From assembly GCA_964449895.1 (NCBI GenBank), contig CAYVBY010000028.1, positions 1-13,180 on the forward strand: a stretch of DNA of 13,180 nt, written 5' to 3'. Under the pieces are notes generated by a model. It was not told where the DNA came from, ran no database searches, and saw nothing but the letters and a program-made list of their open reading frames with translations. Shown here one piece after another: positions 6,298 to 12,310 of this stretch. Numbering within the stretch: the stretch's first letter is position 1; every line of letters starts with the position of its first letter. A program made the translations under genes and the position numbers. The DNA is from Intestinibacter sp964449895. Its GTDB lineage: Bacteria; Bacillota; Clostridia; Peptostreptococcales; Peptostreptococcaceae.

Positions 6298-7824
6298 ATG
6301 AAAAAGAAAATATTAGCTATTTTGATGGCATTTGCTATGGTAGTTACTTCTATAGCTTATACTCCATCAATATCATTTGCTGCTAAACATGAAAGTAGCC
6401 AAAGTAAATGCCATTATAAAGATACTTATGGCGCATACGCATATAGCGTATTACAATATTTAGACAAGAACTTAACTCAAAGAATTGCAGGAACTGAACA
6501 AGAACAAAAAGCTGCTGAATATCTACAAAAAAAATTAAAATCTTTTGGATATAAAGTTGAAGTTCAATCTTTTACTTATGAAAGAAGAGGTGAAACTTAC
6601 ACATCTCAAAATGTTATAGCAACTAAAAAAGGTCAATCTTCTAAACAAGTAATAGTAGGATCTCACTATGATAGTGTTAAAACTAACGGTGTTGATGATA
6701 ATGGTTCAGGAACAGTTGTAAACTTAGAAACTGCAAAAAGACTTGCGAAAAAGAAAACTCCTTATACTATAAAATTTGTGTTCTTTGGAGCAGAAGAAGT
6801 TGGATTAAAAGGATCTCAAGCTTATTCAGAAGCTATGACAGCTCAAGAAGTTCAAAATACTATTTATATGGTAAATATGGATAGTCTGTTAGCTGGTACT
6901 TATCGTTATTTATATAGTGGTAATTACAATTCAGCAACTGGTGTAGTTGAAGATGCTTGGCCAGCAGAACAAGCTATGCAATTAGCTAATGCTTTAGGAA
7001 CTGGTATGAGACTTAACAATACTGAATTAAATTATGACTATCCAACTCCATCTACAGGAAACTGGAGTGATCATGCTAGCTTTAGAAATAAAATGCCTTA
7101 TTTATATTTTGAAGCTGTAAACTGGGAGTTACCAGATGATCCAGACCACCCAGAATGGGGTTCTTCAGGTGCTTATGAAACAGAAATTGGAGAAGTAATG
7201 CACGTTCCAGGAAGAGATGATTTAAGCTTTATAGAAACAACTTGGGGAAATCGTGGTAGAAATACAATATCTGCTTATTGTAAATTATTAGAAAATGTTT
7301 TATATCAATTAAATCCAGAAGGATTAATAACTCCATCAAAGGATAAATTAAATGAAGCTATAGATGAAGCTACTGAAATGCAAGATACTTTCTTATCTAA
7401 TAAAGATGCTCAAAAATTACAAGTTGCATTACAACGTGCTAAAAAAGTTAGCGAAACAGAATATGTATTACTTAAAGATCAAGCTGTAATAGATAAAGCT
7501 ACTATAGATTTAACAAAAACAATAAAATTCATTAAAAATAATTTAAAAGTAAATGTTAAAAATATAAATAAAAAAGGCATAGTAGTTATGTATAACGGTA
7601 AAATATTAAGAGAAGGTAGAGATTATACAGTTTCTTATGTTGAAAACAAAGCAGTAGCTACTAATGAAGCTGAGGTTGTTGAAACTGAAGTTATTGAAAA
7701 TGAAGTTGTTGAAAATGAAGTAGTAGAATATAGTCAAGAAGTTCAAAAGGGAAAAGTTGTTAAAGTTGTTATAACAGGAATAGGAAATTATCAAGGTAGC
7801 ATAGAAGTTACATTACAAAAATAA
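6298..7824 (+). CDS. Secreted M28-family zinc aminopeptidase-like protein
   Basis: A 508-residue exported metallopeptidase. The signal peptide spans residues 1 to about 28 (basic MKKK, hydrophobic core, cleavage near SFA-AK). The M28 catalytic domain is about 45-340 with a complete two-zinc site: H123 in GSHYDSV, the VDDNGSG aspartate (D133/D134), E166/E167 in FFGAEEVG (catalytic base and ligand), D195 in VNMDS, and H259 in SDHASF. Family members release N-terminal amino acids from peptides. Residues about 345-414 resemble a FIVAR-type three-helix wall-protein module. Residues 415-508 form a beta-rich domain (YNGKILREGRDYTVSY ... VVITGIGNYQGSIEV) interrupted by an acidic repeat. No LPXTG motif is seen, so it is probably released or held non-covalently. 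It is monocistronic, with its own promoter and terminator. Confidence 0.9.
   Translation: MKKKILAILMAFAMVVTSIAYTPSISFAAKHESSQSKCHYKDTYGAYAYSVLQYLDKNLTQRIAGTEQEQKAAEYLQKKLKSFGYKVEVQSFTYERRGETYTSQNVIATKKGQSSKQVIVGSHYDSVKTNGVDDNGSGTVVNLETAKRLAKKKTPYTIKFVFFGAEEVGLKGSQAYSEAMTAQEVQNTIYMVNMDSLLAGTYRYLYSGNYNSATGVVEDAWPAEQAMQLANALGTGMRLNNTELNYDYPTPSTGNWSDHASFRNKMPYLYFEAVNWELPDDPDHPEWGSSGAYETEIGEVMHVPGRDDLSFIETTWGNRGRNTISAYCKLLENVLYQLNPEGLITPSKDKLNEAIDEATEMQDTFLSNKDAQKLQVALQRAKKVSETEYVLLKDQAVIDKATIDLTKTIKFIKNNLKVNVKNINKKGIVVMYNGKILREGRDYTVSYVENKAVATNEAEVVETEVIENEVVENEVVEYSQEVQKGKVVKVVITGIGNYQGSIEVTLQK
7675..7734 (+). repeat. In-frame 15-nt tandem repeat within the M28 gene
   Basis: Four units (7675-7689, 7690-7704, 7705-7719, and a degenerate 7720-7734) encode VVETE, VIENE, VVENE and VVEYS. 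The third and second units differ at one or two bases, which suggests recent slippage. The acidic stretch lies in a loop of the C-terminal beta domain, between the YTVSY and ITGIGNY strands. Confidence 0.8.
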
Positions 7825-7844
7825 TAGATAATTTTTAAATAAAT

Positions 7845-7887
7845 GATGCTATTTTAGATTTATATCTAAAATAGCATCTTATTTTTT
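7845..7887 (+). terminator. Rho-independent terminator after the M28 gene
   Basis: A perfect 15-bp stem (GATGCTATTTTAGAT at 7845-7859 with 7864-7878) has a TTAT loop and is followed by a T-rich tail (7879-7887). Confidence 0.9.
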
Positions 7888-8021
7888 GAAATTATATATC
7901 TAAAACTCATAATGATTTGAATATTTGTTATAAGTTAATTTAATAGAGATTTCATTTATTGATTTATAATTATAAATATGATAATTATATATATATAGTT
8001 AAAAGAGGGGGCAATACAATT

Positions 8022-9035
8022 ATGAAAATTTTAGTTACTGGAGGGGCAGGTTATATAGGTAGTCACACAGCCGTTGAATTATTAAATGCAGGGTATGAAG
8101 TGATTATAGTAGATAATTTATGTAATAGTAGTTCTATTGTACTAGATAGAATAAAAGAAATAACTGGAAAAAATATTAAATTTTACCAAATAGATACCAG
8201 AGAAGAGGCTAAATTAAGAGAAGTATTTAAAGAAAATAAAATAGATGCAGTTATACATTTTGCAGCTCTTAAAGCTGTCGGAGAATCAGTTGAAAAACCT
8301 TATGAATATTATCATAATAATTTGATAAATACTTTGACAGTTTTAGGTGTTATGAGAGAATTTGGAGTAGATAAATTCGTATTTAGTTCATCAGCTACAG
8401 TATATGGAAGTCCAAAAACATGTCCAATTAAAGAAGATTTTCCACTTTCAACTACAAATCCTTATGGAAGTACAAAATTAATGATAGAAAATATGCTTAG
8501 AGATATCTGTAAAGCAAATGAAAATTTCAATGTTGCAATACTTAGATATTTTAACCCTATTGGAGCACATGAAAGTGGTAAAATAGGTGAAGAGCCAAAT
8601 GGAATTCCAAACAACTTAATGCCTTATATAACTAAGGTAGCAATAGGAAAATTAAAAGAACTTAGTGTATTTGGAAATGATTATGATACACCAGATGGAA
8701 CAGGGGTTAGAGATTACATACATGTGGTTGATTTAGCTTTAGGTCATGTTAAGGCTTTAGAAAAATTAAATCAAAATCCAGGGCTTGTAACTTATAATTT
8801 AGGAACAGGCAAGGGATATAGTGTACTTGACTTAGTTAAAGCATTTGAAAAAGCAAGCAATGTAAAAATTCCATATAAAATAGTAGGAAGAAGAGCAGGG
8901 GATATAGCAACATGTTATGCAGATGCAACAAAAGCAGAAAAAGAGCTAGGTTGGGTTGCAAAATATGATGTAGATAAAATGTGTAAAGATTCTTGGAACT
9001 GGCAAAGTAATAATCCAGAAGGATACACACTATAA
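8022..9035 (+). CDS. galE: UDP-glucose 4-epimerase
   Basis: Interconverts UDP-glucose and UDP-galactose (often also the GlcNAc/GalNAc pair) using tightly bound NAD; it supplies galactose-type precursors for surface glycans. The 337-residue protein is the family's normal length. It has the Rossmann motif GGAGYIG (7-13), the FSSSATVYG strand with S124, the catalytic YxxxK pair Y148/K152 in NPYGSTK, RYFNPIGAH, and the RDYIHVVDLA segment. ATG 8022 follows AGAGGGGG (8004-8011). The frame extends upstream to 7959 but without an SD, so those extra residues are rejected. No terminator was seen before the next gene, so the two may share a transcript. A close homologue such as a GlcNAc-type epimerase cannot be excluded by motifs alone. 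Confidence 0.95.
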   Translation: MKILVTGGAGYIGSHTAVELLNAGYEVIIVDNLCNSSSIVLDRIKEITGKNIKFYQIDTREEAKLREVFKENKIDAVIHFAALKAVGESVEKPYEYYHNNLINTLTVLGVMREFGVDKFVFSSSATVYGSPKTCPIKEDFPLSTTNPYGSTKLMIENMLRDICKANENFNVAILRYFNPIGAHESGKIGEEPNGIPNNLMPYITKVAIGKLKELSVFGNDYDTPDGTGVRDYIHVVDLALGHVKALEKLNQNPGLVTYNLGTGKGYSVLDLVKAFEKASNVKIPYKIVGRRAGDIATCYADATKAEKELGWVAKYDVDKMCKDSWNWQSNNPEGYTL

Positions 9036-9080
9036 GAAGATTACTTTGAGATAAGTATTACACAATGTTGATAAAAATAT

Positions 9081-9094
9081 ACATTATATAATGT
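9081..9094. repeat. Perfect 14-bp palindrome between galE and the next gene
   Basis: ACATTATATAATGT is an exact palindrome in the 154-bp gap. It could be an operator half-site pair, but its all-AT core in AT-rich DNA makes chance likely. No convincing promoter was found beside it. Confidence 0.3.
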
Positions 9095-9189
9095 TAGAAA
9101 AATTTAACGAGTTATAATTTACTGGAAAATGAAAAATATGGTATATATAATAAATGTAGGATTAAATAGTAATAATTAGGAGGAGTTAG

Positions 9190-9627
9190 TTGGAATATTT
9201 AAGAATTTTGATTTTATCTATGATTCCAGTTACAGAGCTTAGAGGCGCAATTCCTATAGGATTGGCTTTAGATTTGCATCCAGTAGGGGTTTATATATCA
9301 AGTGTTGTAGGCTCTACTTTAGTATCAGTGCCACTAGTACTTACATATAGACATGTTGTAAAATTTATGAGAGACAAAAAAATCCTTATAAGATTACTTA
9401 CCAAAATAGATAGAAAAATAGAAACTAGCATGAAGAAAATGAAAGCGGCATCTATGCTTGGAATAATACTATTTGTGGGAGTTCCTTTACCAACTACTGG
9501 AACTTGGACGGCAGCAGCTATAGCTTCTATTTTAAAAATGAGAGTAGTAGAAGCATTTACAGGAGTTTTATTGGGAAATTGTATCGCAGGAATTATAGTT
9601 TCGCTTATATCTTTACAGATAATATAA
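9190..9627 (+). CDS. Small integral membrane protein, PF06695 (COG2426, 'small multidrug export')
   Basis: A 145-residue membrane protein. The TTG start at 9190 follows AGGAGGAG (9178-9185) at ideal spacing, and no ATG lies nearby in frame. The signature PVTELRGAIPIG (13-24) and the second re-entrant-like motif VGVPLPTTGTWTAA (about 96-109) flank a basic central segment (RDKKILIRLLTKIDRKIETSMKK). Hydrophobic helices follow each motif. The 'multidrug export' name is historical. The paired Pro/Gly motifs resemble those of DedA/VTT-type proteins, some of which flip undecaprenyl-phosphate or phospholipids. A lipid-carrier role would suit this neighbourhood but is inference. It follows galE by 154 bp and ends at its own terminator. 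Confidence 0.85.
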   Translation: MEYLRILILSMIPVTELRGAIPIGLALDLHPVGVYISSVVGSTLVSVPLVLTYRHVVKFMRDKKILIRLLTKIDRKIETSMKKMKAASMLGIILFVGVPLPTTGTWTAAAIASILKMRVVEAFTGVLLGNCIAGIIVSLISLQII

Positions 9628-9640
9628 AATATTAATTATA

Positions 9641-9675
9641 AAAAAATCTATAAACATTGGTTTGTAGATTTTTTT
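9641..9675 (+). terminator. Rho-independent terminator
   Basis: AAAAAATCTATAAAC (9641-9655) pairs with GTTTGTAGATTTTTT (9660-9674), with one G-U pair and an ATTG loop, running into an 8-T tract. It could act in both directions because A- and T-runs flank the stem. Confidence 0.8.
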
Positions 9676-9782
9676 TGCTTATAAATTGTAAGAAAATTGT
9701 ATGTTTTATGTAAATGAATTTTTAAATGTATATTTTATAATTAATGTGAATAAATTATAAAATTTTGTCGTACAATATGCAA

Positions 9783-9811
9783 TTGAAATTTTAAAATGTT
9801 TGTTTTATACT
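9783..9811 (+). promoter_or_regulatory. Sigma-A promoter of the LTA-synthase-like gene
   Basis: TTGAAA (9783-9788), a 17-nt spacer and TATACT (9806-9811) each match 5 of 6 consensus bases. The predicted start near 9818 leaves a very short leader before the GGAGGTG SD (9826-9832), and this supports the TTG start at 9839. Confidence 0.65.
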
Positions 9812-9838
9812 GTATATGTAAATATGGAGGTGCAGAGT

Positions 9839-11824
9839 TTGAGTAAATTTAAACAAATATTAAAGATATACGATAAAAAAGTATGGCATCATATAATACT
9901 ATGGTTATTAGGTGGTGTTGTGCTTGTTTTTTTAACAGAGTTTTTATTAAGGGGTAATTTACAAGGATTAAAAGTTGCAATAACTCGAAGACCTGCAATA
10001 TTATTTGTAAATTACCTTCTAATACTTATATTGACATCTATAATTTTTATAGTAAAAAGAAAATATATGGTATATTTTATGGCATTTATGTCAATATTAT
10101 TAGCAGGAGTAGCCACATTCTTTCTTATGTCAGCTAGGGGTATGCCACTTACTTTTTCAGATTTATATTCAATTGAAGAAGCTTTAGTTATAGCAGATAA
10201 ATATATAAATAAATCTGTTATAATATTAGCGATTATAGGAATTATTGCTTTTATTGTTGTAGCTAGTTTTTTATATAAATTAGATTTTAACACTAAGAGA
10301 TTTAATAAAGTTTATTTCGTATTACTATTTATAGTAGTGATATGTTTTTCTTCAACAGTTAAAGTTTTACAAGAAAAGGAAATAATGAAATTTATAAGAT
10401 GGGATATAACGCAATCTTATAAAAATAATGGATTTGTTTACTCTGCTGTTGAGTCTTGTCTAAAATACAAAAGAACTAAGCCTAATAATTATACAGATAA
10501 AGCAATAGCATCAATAAAACAAAGGGTAGATGAAGCTGAGTCTAAAGATACTCGTCAAATAAATACTAAAAAACCAAATGTATTATTTGTTCAATTAGAG
10601 GCATTTATGGACCCTACTTTAATAAAGGATATAGAGTTTAGTGAAGATCCTATACCTAATTTTAGAAAATTATCTCAAAATTTCACAAGTGGTGTGGCAG
10701 ATGTTCCTACTACTGGTGGTGGTACGGCTAGAACTGAATTTGAGGTTATGACAGGACATAATATAGATTATTTGACTTTTGGAGAGATACCTTACAATAC
10801 TATATTAAAAAATAAAAATTATAATTCAGTAGTTTCTACACTTGATTCACAAGGATATGAAACTCATGCAATACATAATTTCCAAGGCAATTTCTACAAT
10901 AGAAATAAAGCCTTTGCGAGACTTGGATTTGGAGATTTTACATCTAAAGAATATATGGAAGGTTATGAAATAAATGAAAGAGGATGGGTAAAGGACACTA
11001 TCCTTACTAAATACATCAAAAGGGCATTAGAGTCTACAGAAGGTTCTGATTTAGTCTATACAATAGCTGTACAAGGACATAGTAGTTATCCAACAAATGT
11101 GAAAGATTATGACTATTTTCCAATAAAAGTTGATAGCACACTTGAAAAGAGCGTCGCTAATCAAATTTACTATTATGCTAATCAACTTAAAGAGACTGAT
11201 AATTTCATAGGAGAGCTTGTGGAGTATGTAGATAGCTTAGAAGAAGATACAATAGTACTATTTTATTCTGACCACATGCCTAATTTAAAAATATTTAAAC
11301 AAGAGAATTTCTATTTAGATAGTTATCAAGCACCATTTACTTTCTATTCTAATTTTGATATAGAAAAATACGATATAGATAAGATAGAATCTTATGAGCT
11401 TAGTTCTCTTTTATTTAAAGAAGCTGGTTTATCATATGGACCAATGGAAAAATTTAATACATATATGAAGGAAGAAGAAGATTTTTCTAAACTTCAGGAT
11501 TTAGTAGAGTATGATGTATTATTTGGAAAATCTTACTTTATAGATGAGAAAGAAAAATTACAAAAGTCTGAACTTAAAATGGGAATAGATGATATTATTG
11601 TAAATAATATCAAATTAATAGGTAATAAAGTTATTTTAAGCGGAGAAAATTTTACAGAAAGCAGTGTTGCGTTTTTTAATAATAAAGCAGTTGAAACTCA
11701 ATTTATAGATAAAAACACTTTAGAAGTTGAATATGAAGATGATTTTAAAAATATTGTAGTAAAACAAATTGGAAGAAACAACACAGAACTTAGTTCATCT
11801 AATGAAATTATATACACTAAATAA
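9839..11824 (+). CDS. LTA-synthase-family membrane phosphoglycerol transferase with C-terminal Ig/IPT-like domain
   Basis: A 661-residue protein related to LtaS, which polymerises or transfers glycerol-phosphate from phosphatidylglycerol outside the membrane. Five membrane segments (about 18-36, 52-72, 77-99, 126-146, 157-177) precede an extracellular sulfatase-fold domain (about 247-530). Likely active-site residues are E254 in QLEAFMD, nucleophile T296 in TTGGGTARTEFE, H414 in QGHSSY, and D478/H479 in YSDHMPN. About residues 583-661 add a beta domain with an IPT/TIG-like SGENFTESSVAFFNNK hairpin that LtaS itself lacks. TTG 9839 is preferred because GGAGGTG (9826-9832) stands 6 nt before it; ATG 9824 overlaps that SD, and the open frame further upstream falls inside the promoter. 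Its polymer product is not determinable here. Confidence 0.88.
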   Translation: MSKFKQILKIYDKKVWHHIILWLLGGVVLVFLTEFLLRGNLQGLKVAITRRPAILFVNYLLILILTSIIFIVKRKYMVYFMAFMSILLAGVATFFLMSARGMPLTFSDLYSIEEALVIADKYINKSVIILAIIGIIAFIVVASFLYKLDFNTKRFNKVYFVLLFIVVICFSSTVKVLQEKEIMKFIRWDITQSYKNNGFVYSAVESCLKYKRTKPNNYTDKAIASIKQRVDEAESKDTRQINTKKPNVLFVQLEAFMDPTLIKDIEFSEDPIPNFRKLSQNFTSGVADVPTTGGGTARTEFEVMTGHNIDYLTFGEIPYNTILKNKNYNSVVSTLDSQGYETHAIHNFQGNFYNRNKAFARLGFGDFTSKEYMEGYEINERGWVKDTILTKYIKRALESTEGSDLVYTIAVQGHSSYPTNVKDYDYFPIKVDSTLEKSVANQIYYYANQLKETDNFIGELVEYVDSLEEDTIVLFYSDHMPNLKIFKQENFYLDSYQAPFTFYSNFDIEKYDIDKIESYELSSLLFKEAGLSYGPMEKFNTYMKEEEDFSKLQDLVEYDVLFGKSYFIDEKEKLQKSELKMGIDDIIVNNIKLIGNKVILSGENFTESSVAFFNNKAVETQFIDKNTLEVEYEDDFKNIVVKQIGRNNTELSSSNEIIYTK

Positions 11825-11825
11825 A

Positions 11826-11848
11826 GGGAGCGTAGCTCCCTTTTTTTT
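11826..11848 (+). terminator. Rho-independent terminator of the LTA-synthase-like gene
   Basis: GGGAGC (11826-11831), a GTA loop and GCTCCC (11835-11840) are followed by eight T's. It begins 2 bp after the stop codon. The T-run is the left edge of repeat copy 2. Confidence 0.92.
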
Positions 11849-11958
11849 ATAACACATAGGAAATTATATTCATTTTTAAATTATGGATAAATATAATTTC
11901 CGTATATGTGTTTCAAGAAAATCTACATTATGAATTTTTAGAATAAAGATTTTCTTAT
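11842..11958 (+). repeat. Dispersed 117-bp double-hairpin repeat, copy 2
   Basis: Matches 1684-1800 with a constant 10,158-bp offset and only two substitutions, at 11933 (A for G) and 11936 (T for C). Both lie in the loop of hairpin II, and all stem arms are identical. Sequence outside the 117 bp is unrelated except for the terminator T-run. Confidence 0.9.
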
Positions 11959-12171
11959 AAAATTGTAACAAAAAAAGTTACAAAAAAGTAAATACAACCT
12001 ATAAAAACAATCAAGTTGTAAATTTGTTAATAAATAAAAAATTTTTTTGCGAAAAATAACTTTACAATCCAAAAAACAAATTTTGACTTTAAAATTAAAG
12101 GAAAACAACGGGAAAACAGTCAATAAACTTAAAAAGAAAATCTTGATTTTGCCTATTTTTTCAAAAAAAAG

Positions 12172-12200
12172 TAGCCAGCCTAAAAAAAGTATGTTAGAAT
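12172..12200 (+). promoter_or_regulatory. Candidate promoter of the SH3b gene
   Basis: TAGCCA (12172-12177, 4 of 6 matches), a 17-nt spacer and TAGAAT (12195-12200, 5 of 6). Transcription would begin near 12207, giving a leader of about 93 nt. No better pair was found closer to the gene. Confidence 0.35.
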
Positions 12201-12209
12201 AATTAAAAA

Positions 12210-12226
12210 GTAACAAATTGGTAACA
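12210..12226 (-). promoter_or_regulatory. WalR-type direct-repeat box
   Basis: On the minus strand the site reads TGTTAC-CAATT-TGTTAC. This is an exact fit to the known WalR (YycF) consensus TGTWAH-N5-TGTWAH that controls wall-hydrolase genes in Firmicutes. It lies 74 nt before the start of a predicted wall-active SH3b protein and just downstream of the candidate promoter. Confidence 0.55.
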
Positions 12227-12287
12227 AATTAAATTGAAAATAAATATGAAAATAACAGATTTGGAATAAATATTAAAGTAGGAGGTG

Positions 12288-12310
12288 TTATTAAACATTA
12301 TGTTTAATAA
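12288..12310. repeat. 11-bp perfect inverted repeat enclosing the start codon
   Basis: TTATTAAACAT (12288-12298) and ATGTTTAATAA (12300-12310) are exact reverse complements around a single T. The right arm begins with the ATG itself. The SD GGAGGTG (12281-12287) directly abuts the left arm. In RNA this could hide the start codon; in DNA it could be an operator. Confidence 0.8.

Larger units (their letters stand above)
11959..12299 (+). other. Long A-rich leader region of the SH3b gene
   Basis: No gene is supported here. The plus strand is strikingly A-rich with many A-tracts, as in curved or UP-element upstream DNA. It contains a 7-bp inverted repeat TTGTAAC/GTTACAA (11963-11969 with 11977-11983, 7-nt A spacer), a candidate promoter, a WalR-type box and the start-codon palindrome listed separately. 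The minus-strand open frame in this stretch is an F/L-rich artefact of the A-tracts. Confidence 0.6.

Noticed and set aside
7950..7990. Possible sigma-A promoter for galE (TTGATT with TAATTA or GATAAT)
   Set aside because: The -10 or the spacing is poor in each pairing; no site could be supported.
10012..10293. Minus-strand open frame inside the LTA-synthase-like gene, and similar ones at 3962-4177, 5146-5412, 7606-7794 and 8836-9030
   Set aside because: Each lies antisense within a well-supported gene and shows no family features.
1684..11958. A composite transposon or genomic island bounded by the two 117-bp repeats
   Set aside because: The interval contains rnpB and housekeeping-type envelope genes, and no transposase, integrase or target duplication is visible.
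11963..11983. Second WalR-like site (TGTAAC and TGTTAC on the minus strand)
   Set aside because: The spacing is N6 rather than N5, so the halves are out of register; kept only as an inverted repeat.
11938..12216. Minus-strand open frame of 92 codons in the A-rich leader
   Set aside because: Composition is Phe/Leu-rich from reading A-tracts backwards; there is no SD, and it overlaps the repeat end and the WalR-type box.
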